Positions 24,227 to 35,921 are shown, counted from the stretch's first letter. The stretch is DNA of 64,000 bases from Coprinellus micaceus (GCA_951394405.1 OX596334.1:4402001-4466000); one strand, 5' to 3'. The notes: generated by a model from the sequence alone, not told the origin. Numbers and translations: made by a program.

Positions 24227-24724
24227 GCGGTTTGTTTGCCTTCTATCCTTTTAGTATCATTGTCAGGATTCCCTCTTTTTTTCTAATGGTGCGGCCTTGC
24301 ATAGGCTCTTGAATGGGGCAACGGACGGTTATTCGAATTTGATCTCTCTTATCTTTCTCCCTATGTACATACATAATTTGGATCTCGGTTATCGATGTCT
24401 CCAAGTGGACACTTTTGAACTTGTTGGTGGACTCCCCCTGCGGCTCACTCCTCCCTTCGTATGCCGCCCCTGGTCGACCTTTGTTCCGCTTAAGCAGGAG
24501 ATCATCTTGGTGCACAGAGTATTGTTTGGAAGCAAGGAATGTTACCGAGGTTAGTGGATGCCAGTTTGCGTTGATAGAAGATTCCTATCCTCAGGGAAGA
24601 TGCTTCATAGCGCCTACAGCTGATGGAAGACCGGGGATGGCGGCGAGTCGCCGTATATATATTATAGCCTGACCATCGCAGGGCTGACAAGTGCCTAACA
24701 GCTTTCAAGACAACCACGATCACC
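24227..24724. other. HSE1 3' region and PARG promoter
   Basis: No gene recognised in this 500-bp gap. It should contain the HSE1 3' UTR and, nearer 24725, the promoter of the PARG gene. A TATATATAT string near 24653-24662 lies about 65-70 nt before the PARG start codon and could be its TATA element. Confidence 0.4.
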
Positions 24725-25750
24725 ATGGATTCCTTCAGCAACAAACCATCTCGAAGGAAGGTCGCAGAGGATACCCTCGCTCGCACTCCAGGCATTATTG
24801 CAGAGCACGCTGCAGAGGGGGCGACTGCCGATTCTACTTTCCACAGTGACCAGCTGGAAGCGTTAGATCCATCTAAGTCCCCAAGGTACCCCCCATCAAA
24901 GGTCGAGGTGCATAACTCGGACTCGTATATTCTGGCTCGCCGGATTATGAACGGTGATCTGGAGGGAACGAAGGGGAAGACGACTGTCCTCAATCTGGCG
25001 AGCGATATTTTGCCCGCAGGGCCTTGGTTGGAGGTGATGACCGCTACACAGGCAAGCAAGCGTTCAGCTCGTCTCGAGCCAAAATTACGGTTTTCTGATA
25101 CTATATCTCCCTTGATCTATGGCAGGAAGAAGCACTGTGTTATGCCTCTACGCTCTACACGACTCTCAAGCCGGAGTACTACCCCTGGCCCAACATCGGG
25201 AAAGGATCCGCCGCAGGGATCTACTCTCCCGGCGTCGTCATTTTCAAAGATGAGCTCGACGGCAACTCCGTGGATTTGAAACTCGAAGACCGGCGCCTGG
25301 TGTCTGTCATCACCGTCGCTGCCCCTCGCCATAGGCATGTCACACCTGACGGCAAGGCCTGGAGGGAACAAATCGTGCCCAAGAGCATGAAAGAAAAGAT
25401 CAGGCTTGTGTATAGGATGGCTGCCCATAACGGCCAAACTCACGTAGTCCTCGGTAAGACCATTCCTCCTATTGTGAAGTGGAAGTATAGTCCTGACTCG
25501 GGTTTTTGCAGGAGCAATGGGATGCGGAGCGTACGCCTGCCCCCCACGCCTCGTCGCCGAGATGATGCGCGACACCCTCTTGGAGCCAGAGTTCGCTGGC
25601 TGGTTCCGTCGCGTTGTCTTTGCGTGCTACAGCAAGAGCCCGTATGAGCCCAGGCCGACCAACTTTGCGACATTCACTGACGTGTTCAAGGACGTCACGA
25701 TCAACGAATCCCCCGCTGAAGGCGCTGCATCCGCCAGTACTGGCGACTAA
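24725..25750 (+). CDS. Microbial-type PARG catalytic-domain protein (DUF2263)
   Basis: Relative of bacterial/fungal-type poly(ADP-ribose) glycohydrolases, macrodomain-like enzymes that remove ADP-ribose polymers. Exons 24725-25051, 25126-25453 and 25512-25750 give 894 nt, 297 aa. Family landmarks: TTVLNLASDILPAGP, then TQEEALCYASTLYTTLKPEYY (the QEE holds the expected catalytic acids), YSPGVVIFKDEL, and HVVLGAMGCGAYACPPRLVA. The glycine-rich motif normally reading GGG before QEE reads AGP here, with eight residues between as in the family. The first intron (25052-25125) has a GC..AG border, and splicing it places QEE exactly in frame. Activity is uncertain because of the altered glycine motif. 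Confidence 0.85.
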
Positions 25751-25913
25751 TGTATAGTATCTTGTCGAGGTCCCTTTCCATCACCCAAGATATCCCTGGC
25801 GAAGATGTCTGATAAACAATCCTCTCTTCATTGAAATGCCCCAAATCCCTAATTGTACAACAGATATTGAAATCCCAAATGTAAAAATACATGTTTAGTC
25901 CAATTTTTCCTCG

Positions 25914-28444
25914 TCAGGCAGCGGTAATCGCAGCAGTCGCAGTAGCCGTCGCAGTCGCAGTCGTCGTCTCCTTCTTATCCTCCCTCAACCTTCCAACCAC
26001 CGTCGCAGGCACATCCTTATTCGTATACACCCTCAGGCCAATAGTGACAGTGTTGGTGTCATCATACGGCACAGTGACCTTTCCACCCTCCACGGTGATC
26101 GTCGTTACAGTCTCCGTGGTGCTGCTATCGCCCGAAGCGCCATCTTCCAGCCCAGCGGAAGGGCCAGGAGGGGTAGAAAGTCCGTCCTTGGCTGCGTCGG
26201 TACCAGAGGCGGGGGTGGGCTCAGCCGCAGGTTTCTTAGCTGGGGTCTTGACGACGACTTGCTTGGTTTCGGTGGTGACGATGGTCGTGGTAGTTGTGAC
26301 GCTTCCGTCCTCGGATGTCTCCTCGGTGACGACAGTCTTGGTTTTATCGTCGGATTCCTTCTTCTGGAACTCGGCGAAGTCTTTCTCGACGAGTGTATCG
26401 AGTTCAGTCCCGAGGAAGATGGCGTGTTCGCCTTTCTTGAAGTCTGTAAGGTATACAAAGTTAAAAATGGCCTCAATGGGTTGCCAACCGATAGAGAGAG
26501 GATACGGACTGGATGCGATGGATTGGCTCTTGGAGCGCTCAGTGATGAGCCTCGAAAGCTTGCGCAGCTTCGACTCGTCAACTGTGGCTTCCTTCTACGA
26601 AACATAGGAGTATATTAGACCACTTCTTAGTAGGATAACTCTGAAGCACACGCACCTCGCTGTCCTCAATGAACCTGTCGAGGCGGACATAAGCGACATA
26701 ATCACCAGCTTCCAACTCGACCTCGAGGTTCACACTCCTCAAGTTGAACTCGGAGTGCGGTACTTCGGCGATTGGATCCTTCTCGCCGACCCTATAGAGG
26801 ATGAAGTCCAAGGACCAGCTGGCCTTGCCCGCCAAGTCCTTGAAGTACTTCGTATCAAGTTGGGAGAGCACGAGGATAGAGTTCGTCTTCCCAGTAACAG
26901 AGAACGCGACTAGAGAGGGAGGTTGAGGCCAGGTACAATGCTGGGAAGTACGTCGATGGAACTCACAGGAGACGTCCCCGTAGGACCAAGCAGCAGGAAG
27001 AGGACGGGCAGGGACTCGGAGCCACGAGGACGACATGGCCCAGCTCGAATCGAACAGGAGGGTCCGATCGATTTGGGAGAAGCAGTCCAGCCAATCCGAG
27101 TCTGAAGAGCAATCATCGTCAGACCGCGCGACCCATACAAGAAGTCATAAACCCTACTCACACTCCATGACGAACTGCCCATCGTCTCCAAAGACGTGCT
27201 CGATTTGTGGCATCGCATCCAGCCACTCCGCTGTCCACTCCTTCGAGCCATCGGACCACCTGCCCGTCCACTCGCCGCTGCCCCATGGGTTCCGAACGAC
27301 GACGAAGCGCTTGCGCTTGACCTCGACGGCCCTCAGCACCGAGTAGGCGTGGTCGCCCATCAGTCCTTGTACAGAGAGCTTGATAGCGCCGTTCCTACTA
27401 GTGTCGAGGCTGTTGAACGAGCACCCAAAGAGTCTATCCTTGTTGGCACGGAGGAGCTCTTCGTTCCAGAAGCGGTCGACGTCGAGGATGTCCTTGCTCT
27501 GGAGAACAGAGGAGACACCTCCCGTAAGGTCCTCGATGGCGTCGCACACGTCTCCGCCGACGATGTGTGAGTAATTCCCGTGCAGCTTGGCATAAGCCTT
27601 CTCGATGAGCGGCACCCAGGTTTCCCCTGTCTCGCCGGACTTGGCAAAGTAGAGTGACTTGCCGCCCTTGCGGGCGGATTGGTTGTAGATGTCTTTGTCG
27701 TGGTGGTAGAGCTCCTGTTCGTTGTACTTGAGCTCTTCGTACTTGGGTACACGTGTGTAGAGCATGCTGCAGGGTCCTGTCAGGGCATGAAGGGATGTGA
27801 TCACCCGGGAGGCGCTCACTCATCGATAATGACGGTCTTCCAGGCGTTGTCCCTGAAGAAGATGAAGCCATAGACGCCGACCGTCTCATCACGCTAGAGA
27901 CACCAGTGAGATGAGTGGGAACCGCAGATATAAGCACGTACAGCAACACAGAGCGTCTTGATGAGTTCCCCGACGGTCGAGACGGTGGCAAGCGCGGACA
28001 AGAACGAAGTGTCGCCTAAAGCGCCTTGGATGATGTCGTTCGATCCAGGCTTTTCGTCGTCGTCGAAGAAGTGAGGCTTGTCAAAGATCTGCGTCACGCG
28101 GTGGATGTCAGCAGGGGTGTATTCCTCCTGGGTAAACAAGCCATAAAGGCAGTTCTCTTTGTCGTTCTCAAGATCGAACTCGATATCACTGCGTGAGTGT
28201 TAGCGATGGAGTCAACCCCAGGGCGCTCTGACGAGGCGTACCGGAACTTCCTGTTGCTAGCCTTGCACGTCTTCGCGATGCGCGCTACCTTGGCTTTGCA
28301 GTACTCGATCGCCTTGTCGAGCTCTTTGGTTACGAGCAGTCCGGGTTCCTGTTGAACGAAGGAAAGGACGCTCGGCGCTCCCGTCGTGGTGGTCGTGGTG
28401 GTGCTCTCCTGGGTCGTGGTCGTGACGGTCTCTGGTTCAGCCAT
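25914..28444 (-). CDS. Calpain-like protein lacking the catalytic cysteine
   Basis: Calpain (peptidase family C2) fold. Exons on the minus strand: 28242-28444, 27942-28188, 27820-27893, 27162-27766, 26967-27101, 26656-26909, 26510-26594 and 25914-26443 (2133 nt, 710 aa, in frame). The papain-like core is clear: QGALGDTSFLSALA near residue 122, GLMGDHAYSVL with the active-site His near 314, and VVVRNPWGSGEW with the active-site Asn near 334. The position after GD, Cys in active calpains, is Thr128, and the following Trp is Ser, so proteolysis is not expected. A beta-rich calpain-III-like segment follows (SILVLSQLDTKYFKD; ELEAGDYVAYVRLDRF). Both ends are Thr-rich: TTTTTTT near the N-terminus and a Thr/Ala run just before the stop. 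Probable role: a pseudoprotease scaffold or regulator, by inference. Confidence 0.88.
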
Positions 28445-29585
28445 GCTTGGGATGTGTGGGTGTGGGGGGAAGCGGTGAAGAGACCCCTGAGATGTGACCT
28501 TTCTTTATATACGCCCTGTTGTGGACGGTTGAGCGCCTATTGATGTGATCGCCGCGTGCTGTGCTCCTCGTGTTTTTGAATTCCATCGATGCTCAAGCGT
28601 ATTCTTGTCGTGACGGATAGAGTTCTGGCCTTACGTGTATTGTTGCTGCAGTTAGTTCTTATTCTAGTGAGCGGAACCAAACTCACAGACAATGGAACCA
28701 CCGGAAGTCCCTGGCGAGGAAGTCTAGAATGAGGGCACTTATGGAGTCACAAAATCAGCGCCCAATGTCGCCCAACGCGTGGGCGCTCGGGAAGATGTCC
28801 AATTAACTGGCTCTTCAAGCATCTCGGCGTTCGACCCCACACTCTCGTCACTTTGTGGGGATGTGAATAGGCCGTAGCGGTCGAAGGAAAGCAAGAGGCA
28901 TCCGCAAGTTGGATAGACGCCCATGTGAGGATTTCCCAGCACGTGACCATCGTTAATTGGGCTTCCGATGCGCGTCGCGTCCCGGCATCCTCCTTGTTCT
29001 TGACCATCACCATCCCTCACACCATGAAGCCGGGTCCGCGGTTCTGGCGCATGATTAGACGTCTTTGAGGAAGAAGAATGGCTGAAACACCCACGCAGTA
29101 CGACACAGGGCTAGAGCTTCGGAGAAACCCCATGATCGATGCTGTCCATGCTTGTCCAGAGCGGTGAGCTCAAGGTGCGATTACTCGTGAATTCGAGTAC
29201 ATTCCTCATGAATATTGAGGCCCGCAGATTCCAGAGATAATCAGCAAACACGCGCCATTTCCGGCGGGGCATAGGGCTGTTCCAGCTTCGCCATTCTTCT
29301 TATCTTCAGCCTAGGATCCAGCGCCGCCATTCAAAGATACGCTCGTATCGACCTGGTGTGGTCCTGCGCATTTTCGACCCCCAAGGGAGGCAACCTGGGA
29401 CCGAAAAAGGGTCAAGACTGGTCATGTGGGCGAGAAATGGTGGGGAGCTTGTTTGTACATGCTTGCCCCTCACCACATTCACATGAAAGTGTCGGGAGTG
29501 TAAAGCACATGCTATTCCCTTCAAGACCCCCGATTGATTTCCATTTCACCCTCTCTACTCACCATCGACGCCGACGACGACGACG
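28445..29585. other. Divergent intergenic region, calpain-like / Opi1-like
   Basis: No gene supported. It holds the promoter of the calpain-like gene (a TATATA string near 28505-28510, about 60 nt upstream of its start) and that of the Opi1-type gene. Short open frames at 28739-29020 and 29306-29524 show no motif. An inositol-element-like site lies at 29477-29486. Confidence 0.4.
29477..29486 (-). promoter_or_regulatory. UASINO/ICRE-like site upstream of the Opi1-type gene
   Basis: Read on the minus strand the site is CATGTGAATG. It matches eight of ten positions of the yeast inositol-responsive element CATGTGAAAT and lies about 100 nt before the start codon of the Opi1-type gene. In yeast this element is bound by Ino2/Ino4, the activators that Opi1 represses. 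A chance match is possible. Confidence 0.3.
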
Positions 29586-32236
29586 ATGGAACCCCGCAGG
29601 ACGATGGCCTCCCTTGAAGACGAGGAAGAAAGTGTCAGGATAGCTGTCAAGGCTCTGGGGGACATGAGGAACGGGTCTCTGCGTACTGACGGTGCGTCCA
29701 TTGCTATTATCGATGGCTTGCTGTTGAATAGGCTGTAGGAAATCGCTGGCCACAGGCTTCTACCTCCTCAGAAAGTGCTCTCTCGGACCCTTCGTCGCCG
29801 CCACCTCAATCGCAAAACTCGCCCTCCGAGGCCGCTCCAGCATCACCTGCTTTGTTCACCAGAATGGCGGGCATTCCTCTTGTCAAGTCGGCATTGACGG
29901 CCTACGAGCACGGGAAGGCCTCATCTCGTGTCGTCAAGGTGAGAAGCCTTGTCCTATGTGTGTTCTAGCAATTTGTTGCTGAAACACACTTTTGGAATCG
30001 TAGTATGGGGCACAGATGGTCGAATCCAGCGTCAAAACGCTTTCAAGGCCGGTCATAGAACGCCTTCCAGTCAACGTTAATCAACTCGACGAATTTGCTT
30101 GCAGACAATTGGACAGAGTGAGTCGGCGCCAATGCTTCTCATTTTTTGCTTCCGCCGATGCGCGTGGTCCGATGCTAGGGCACGGAATTAAAATGAGCCC
30201 AGAAAAAAACCCACCTCGTTCCTCGCTATTCCTCGTATACGCAGCGTTCAAAGCCGGCAGAAGGCTAATCCTATTTCGTCTTTTCAGTTTGATCGTTACC
30301 GACGGCCATCGAACGGTGAAGCCTCGTCGTCTCGCCCAACCCTCGAATCCATATCGACCTCCGAAACCGACGGTTTCGCTTCACCTCGGGGTGTCTCAGC
30401 ACTCGACGATTCCGATACCCAATCAAATCGCAGTGCAAGCACAGGGCGCAGTTCCAAGGCCTCAGATTTTCGCTCGAGACGAGCATGGAAAGAGAGCGGG
30501 GAGCGTGGCGTACCCTCCTGGATTGAGTGTGAGCAGTCCGCTCGTCTCATTAAGCCCGCCACCGCCTCTGATCCGCTCGAGCCAATAGCCAGAGGGACAT
30601 TTCCATCCCCTTCGGCGGAACGGTCGTCGACGCCGATGCAATCCTCGGACGATGTCAGAGCCAATCGCCTCATCGCGATTGATACTGAAATCACGCCGAC
30701 GGACGAAACCAATAATGATCAGCAGGTCGCGCAGCGGAGTAGATGGCAAGCTGTTCTACTCGAGGCAGGGGGGTTGAGTGCTGCTCTCAGCGATGAGAGC
30801 ATGCGGCGGTTGAAGTATTGCCTGCAGTGGCTTCAGGTATGTACACCCTACACACCACCGTTGTCCACGTGTCTAAAGCTTTCGTAGTATGCGACCGCAC
30901 ATATCGATGCTCAAATCCTTATCCTTCGCGAGCTCACGGCCGGCCTACAAACGAACCCGCCTGATGCGCCAGCCCACGCTCGTCGTCCCAACCCCATATC
31001 AGAGGAGCACATGCGGAAGCTGGCTGAAGTTCGGAAAGACGTAGTCCAGACCGTTCGTCAGGTGGTTAGCGTTGTCAGCAAGTATGCTGGGGGTGCGCTG
31101 CCTGAGCCCGCTCGAACGACCGTTCGTGGTTTCATTCTGAAGCTCCCCCAACGCTGGGCTACCAAGGCTGCAGTTGTGGGCAGCGCCAACGGCCACGAGA
31201 GGGACTCAGTGGCGGCTGCTGCGTCTGGGGTTGCGGGACGTCGGAATGGGACGAGACGAAGCAATGTTGCCAGGGAACGGGGCACTGGGGCTGAACCCAG
31301 GAGCGGGGCTTCATCGACTGCCGTCTCTCCCACTGCCTCTCCCCGAGTTTCCCGTAGCACTCTTGCTCCTTTGACACCCATGCACCTGCAGCCCAGGGTA
31401 GGGGTGGACGGTGGGGCAGATGAGCGTGCGGGCTCGGGGCCTTCGGCTGGCCAACCGGTGTCTCATGGTGCAGCCATCGTTGCGACTCAGAGGCTTCTCA
31501 GTCTGGCAACTGAGAGCTTGGATATGATGAGGGGAGTCACCGGCGTCGTCAAGGATAGTCTGGACAAGGCTGACCTGTGCGTTTTCGTCCTTCGATTTTT
31601 GCGATAGGTGACACTAATCATTTGTTTCTTTCCAGCTGGGTGAGCCGATTGCGCGCTGTTGGGCTACATCGTGCACCTCAGGAAAGCGAAAGTGATTCCG
31701 CTGCCATGCCGACCGAGAACAGCGAGAGTGCTGGGGATGCGTTCGACCTTCCTCCAAGCCTCCATCGCCGCGCTGGACCGTCCGACCACCCCGCCTACAC
31801 ACACCACCGCCGGAGTAGCAGTTCGCAGTTCTCTGAAGACATGCTCGACACGATGCCCTCTTCTCCCTTCTTTAACTCCTCGCAGTCTGGCTCTTCGACG
31901 GCATGGAACTCGAGCATCCCGTCGACGCCTTTGGGTTCGGGGATGTACACACCCCCTGGGGTGTACAGTGCCACTCAGAGTTCGGAGAATGGGGGCCCTG
32001 GGTCGAAGAGTCCTGGGTTGAACATGAACAGTATTCCGTTGGCGAGGATGACACTGCAGTCCAGGTGTAACACCCCGAAGACTGCTGTGGTGGAGCTACC
32101 CGAGGAGGAGGAGGGGATGCAGCAGGATGATGGAGCGGTGAGGGAGAACCACAAGCCGGTGTTTACTGGAGAGGTGAGGATAGCGGGCGTGGATGATCGT
32201 CCTGTTGGGAGCAAGATGGAAGTCGATGACGTGTGA
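29586..32236 (+). CDS. OPI1: Opi1-domain transcriptional regulator
   Basis: Homologue of Opi1, the phosphatidic-acid-sensing repressor of inositol and phospholipid biosynthesis genes in yeast. Exons 29586-29691, 29739-29938, 30004-30117, 30288-30836, 30888-31576 and 31636-32236 join to 2259 nt, 752 aa. The Opi1 signature is clear in exons 2-3: AGIPLVKSALTAYEHGKA, YGAQMVESSVKTLSRPVIE and LPVNVNQLDEFACRQLDR. The N-terminus ESVRIAVKALGDMRNG is typical of basidiomycete members. Further helical segments include RRLKYCLQWLQ and MRKLAEVRKDVVQTVRQVV. The C-terminal 200 residues are Ser/Pro-rich and disordered. I see no clear FFAT motif for endoplasmic-reticulum VAP binding. Regulation through phospholipid supply is inferred from the family. 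Confidence 0.85.
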
Positions 32237-33955
32237 CATGGTGTCGACTTTCCCCCTATTTTGTCCTTCATCTCCAGTTTGCTCCCTCGTTCATGCTGCC
32301 TACGTCTCTTTGCACTACCATATATCCCAGCTCTAGATACCCACGCTCACCGTTCCACTCGGACTCGTTCTCGCCCACTCATACACTGCTTTTAGGAATT
32401 ACGGTTTATCTTTATAATCCCATTCACTACCTCCTTCATTCTAGTTTCTCTGCTCTCCGTCTCCCCCTCACTCTCCGCTCCCTTTTATCTCCCTGCTCCT
32501 GTCTCTCTAACTTATAGAAGCCAAATTTACTTGTACAGTGTCTATGACCGTTTCCGACTCCTGCATCCACATTCTTTTCTTTCACTCTCCAATCATACTC
32601 TCACACATACTACACTCCTTCTCTGTATCTTGCACAGTTCATATCTCTCCCAATCGGTATACATATGCTCGAACGTGGCTTAGCAGCTTTCTCGAAATGA
32701 AGGCGACCAACTTGAGGCACGGTCCAGAGGGGCGTGGATTGGCCGCGATCGGTGGGCAATCTGAGCTATGCTAAATCTAGTGCCGCACCGCGTATGCCAC
32801 TGACAACTTTGTATATTCGTTTGTAGCCCCAGAAATTGGACAATATAGTACCACCACGCATCCTATGAAGATCTGACCTCCAGTCTGCAGCCCTAACTGG
32901 TCTGGGCGTGGCCCCCATGGCATGCCAACGATGATGCGGGGGCACCTTGGTGGCCTGTGACCTTGACCTTAAACCACCACCACCACCACCACCACATCAT
33001 CATCTCAGACTGTCACGGTCCTGGACCCTCTTTCCTCGCGAGTGGGGACCGATGAACCACATAGTGACGGCTACGAACGTGAATTGTATACGCCTCAGAA
33101 AGGGAGATGTTCGAGGAACGAACGGGGTCGGTTCCAGGCTCAATACGGGCGCTCCTCTTCCCTTGCTTCCGCTCCAACCCCTATGAGAAAGTTGAGCGAC
33201 AAATCTTCGAATGGATACTCTTGAGAAGGGCAGGATGGGAAGGGAGAAGGCGCGGGTTCTCCAGCTAAGTCCGTCCATTCGTCACGATCCGTTTGTGCTG
33301 GTTCTGAATCACCGAACTAGTTGCGTGTCGAGCGCAACTTGGCGCTCTGAGGTAGCCTTGCATACAGGAGCCTCCTTCACACTGCGATTCCTTTATCCCC
33401 CTTCACCCCCTTGTTGGCATGAAACGTTTGTCGTGAGGTCTAGCCCAAGGAAGGCAGCCGATGTCCAAGGCGGCTATTTGAATCTGGGCAGTCGCCTCTT
33501 ACAGGTCTCTGTACGTGGTCTACACGTTGCGTGGAACGTACAGGGCCACAACCAGCCGGTGCCAAGAGTGAACAAATTCAGTTTCTAGTTGGTTCTTCCG
33601 CTTTTCGATCCATTACGCTGACCTCGCTTCGAAAGGCGTCCTGATGGGTCAGAGCCGAGCGCGACTGCAACACCGCATCTGACGCACCTTATGCTTTACT
33701 AGCTTCCTTGGCTTTTCTAGGCGAGACCATAGGTTCTGGGGCGAGTTGCGAGGTCCGGAGGGGTATAAGCATGAGAGTCATAAGGTTTAATCTATTAAGG
33801 AATTCTATGCTAAATGCGAGATTTCAGCTATACCCCGGAGAAATTGCCCGCAAGCGCCAGAAATATGGTAGTCCAAGCATCTTGTGTTCTCCACAGAACC
33901 CAAGCCTTCCTGAGGAAAGGAAGGGCACTGGGCGGCATCGCTCTGGCACCGATGT
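32237..33955. other. Intergenic region before the secreted-peptide cluster
   Basis: About 1.7 kb without a supported gene. The first few hundred bases are pyrimidine-rich and probably the Opi1-gene 3' UTR and terminator region. A CCA microsatellite occurs near 32972-32997. The part nearest 33950 is more AT-rich and is probably promoter for the first cluster gene. Confidence 0.4.
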
Positions 33956-33961
33956 TATATA
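33956..33961 (+). promoter_or_regulatory. TATA box of cluster peptide 1
   Basis: TATATA about 95 nt before the ATG at 34052. The same spacing recurs at three other cluster members. Confidence 0.55.
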
Positions 33962-34051
33962 GAACAGCGCCTTTGGTCCACATATGACCATCCAGGCTCA
34001 AGACTTTGCCACCCCGTCCTGACTCTCCGAAACCTCTCTGATTGGAGCAAC

Positions 34052-34488
34052 ATGAAATACGTTTCCATTCTTACCCTCTTTGCGTTTCTGGTACTCCGAG
34101 CTGCAGCTGCCCCAACGGATCCTCCCGCAACGGACCCTCCAGCAACGGATCCTCCAGCAGAAGGGGAAGTCTACCGGTGTAAGCCATCTACCCATCGCGA
34201 CCGCCATAACAGCGGGTTACTGACGCTCCGTGCATTACAGGTGCAAATGCGAATAGGGTGCGCCCATTATTACTCCCTTTCTAGGTCGATGAGCTAATTC
34301 TCAGCAACGTTTGTAGGATTTATGCCCGTCTGGATACACTTGCTGCGGACCCCTGCATCCCCAGGAAGGTGGAATGTAAGTAACGGCAGGACCCAGTTAC
34401 CATTAATGTAGCGCCCAGCTGACCTCCTTTTTTCATTCCCACCAGTTGTCGAAAGCTGGAGGCAGACCAAGCATGCATTTTCTCTTGA
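34052..34488 (+). CDS. Secreted knottin-like cysteine-rich peptide 1
   Basis: Four exons, 34052-34178, 34241-34257 (17 nt), 34317-34375 and 34446-34488, give 246 nt, 81 aa. A signal peptide (MKYVSILTLFAFLVLRAAAA) is followed by a Pro/Thr repeat PTDPPATDPPATDPPA. The cysteine module then has C1 at the exon 1/2 junction, CPSGYTCCGP, GGICRKLEADQACIFS and stop. Cysteine spacing is C-x7-C-x5-CC-x10-C-x8-C, the C-C-CC-C-C order of inhibitor-cystine-knot peptides. The C1 codon is split T|GT by the first intron. It closely matches peptides 2 and 5 nearby. Function unknown; an extracellular effector, antimicrobial or signalling peptide is possible. Confidence 0.8.
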
Positions 34489-35215
34489 GCGGGGAACCGG
34501 TGACGAGACCCCAGTGACAGCGAGATGGAAGGAGGGCCGACGATGCTTCCCCCTCAAATTCAACTTCAATTTGGCACCGAATACATGCTCCAGACATAGT
34601 TACGGCCCTGACATCTCTGTTCTCCATTATAAAAAAGAAGGTTTTACCTTTGTTACGTTTGCATTCGTTCGCAGAACCCGGGGCCGCTGGTAGCGCCGTC
34701 GGTGCCTCTCAGGAGGTCCACTAGACTTTAGGTGGTGTAAGCTCCACCGTGGTCGCAGTTCAAACGGCCGACGATGTGTACCGGAGGTGGAGCTCGCTGC
34801 TATCCCTTCAACGCGAAGCCCGCGTTTTAAACTTCAAACGCTTGTTCCACAGCGGCGGTTATACCCGGGTTTGGGATGCCGCCATCAGTCGAATAAGCGC
34901 CCAATCTGGGGTTCGACTCCAAAGGGTGGCTAGTGTATCGTTAGCTCAGGAGCGTAGTCAGCATCGGCGCGTGTCCTCTGGTTGGTACGACTGAGCCGAA
35001 GAGATGTGAGAATAAGGGAAGGCGCTGTAATATGGTGTCTTACATGCTATACTGAGCCCTTGACCATCGATCTCACGCTGTGGCGGAGCTTCATGTAGTC
35101 AGCTCCGTCTATGCTGGCAGACATCGTAAGTGTTTCACTGATTTTTATCCTCAAGGGCGCTACTATGAATGGAGACCGTACTTGTTCGGCTCGTCGCTCC
35201 GGTCATTCAGAGGGA
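34489..35215. other. Spacer between cluster peptides 1 and 2
   Basis: No gene supported. A CAG acceptor-like site near 34676 is followed by a short open end that could be debris of another gene, but I could not link it to any upstream exon. Confidence 0.3.
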
Positions 35216-35222
35216 TATAAAA
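35216..35222 (+). promoter_or_regulatory. TATA box of cluster peptide 2
   Basis: TATAAAA, 88 nt before the ATG at 35304, in the same position as in the other cluster genes. Confidence 0.6.
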
Positions 35223-35303
35223 CGTCAGCCACCCTCTGCATTTCCGCCAACCCACTTCTGCCCTCGACCTCACTCGGTTACCACTCCCAACGCTACCACG
35301 ACA

Positions 35304-35683
35304 ATGAAATATTTCATGATCGTAACGACTCTCCTCCTCTCCGCGTTGGGGGCGTTGGCTACGCCCACGGCGGATATACCGTGTATGCCTCAGTCTTTAT
35401 GTGTTATAGGCTTGACTAGCTCACGAAAACCCTAGGTGCCGGGCCTGTAAGTTGTCGAACACTCCAACGAGGCAACAAGGCCACCGTCTGGTTACTCACA
35501 CCTTCCAAAAACGTAGGAAACCACGGGACCAAGGTGTCCTGAAGGCCAAATTTGCTGCTTCTCCAATCTCCCGGAGTTCCCCAATGGAGTGTACGTTGTC
35601 CCAGGACGTTTTTTCGGACGGAATCGGCTAACCCTCCTCCCAGATGCAGGCTCCTTGATCCCGACCAGGTCTGCGCCATCTAA
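35304..35683 (+). CDS. Secreted knottin-like cysteine-rich peptide 2
   Basis: Exons 35304-35382, 35436-35446 (11 nt), 35517-35590 and 35644-35683 give 204 nt, 67 aa. Signal peptide MKYFMIVTTLLLSALGALAT. Mature part: C1 split T|GT at the first junction, then CPEGQICCFSNLP and VCRLLDPDQVCAI. Spacing C-x9-C-x5-CC-x11-C-x8-C. The order, intron phases and the CRLLxPxQxCxI tail match peptide 5 and resemble peptide 1. The second exon encodes only three residues plus two bases. Confidence 0.8.
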
Positions 35684-35921
35684 ATCATAGGTCAGGCTAT
35701 GCCAACGTCACTTCCGAGTGCGACTGGTCGACATGAATGGCGCCAACGGCTCCGCGGCGTCTCCGAAGTTCGAACTTATGCCAATACTAGAACGATGTTT
35801 AGTGCACTGCGAGTTTACAGCTCGACATTCATATGGATTAGGAATTATGTTTTATGCTTTATGCGATATTTTGGAATGAAGCCGAAGTGGTTTCTTGGGG
35901 ATTAAAGTTTCTCTTCTGGGT

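Noticed and set aside
25891..26607. Long plus-strand frame opposite the calpain-like 3' exons
   Set aside because: It mirrors the Thr/Val-rich coding exons on the minus strand, which splice in frame with the calpain core. The plus-strand version has no motif.
34905..34925. tRNA-like GGGTTCGACTCC
   Set aside because: No T-stem pairing and no cloverleaf; chance match in a spacer.
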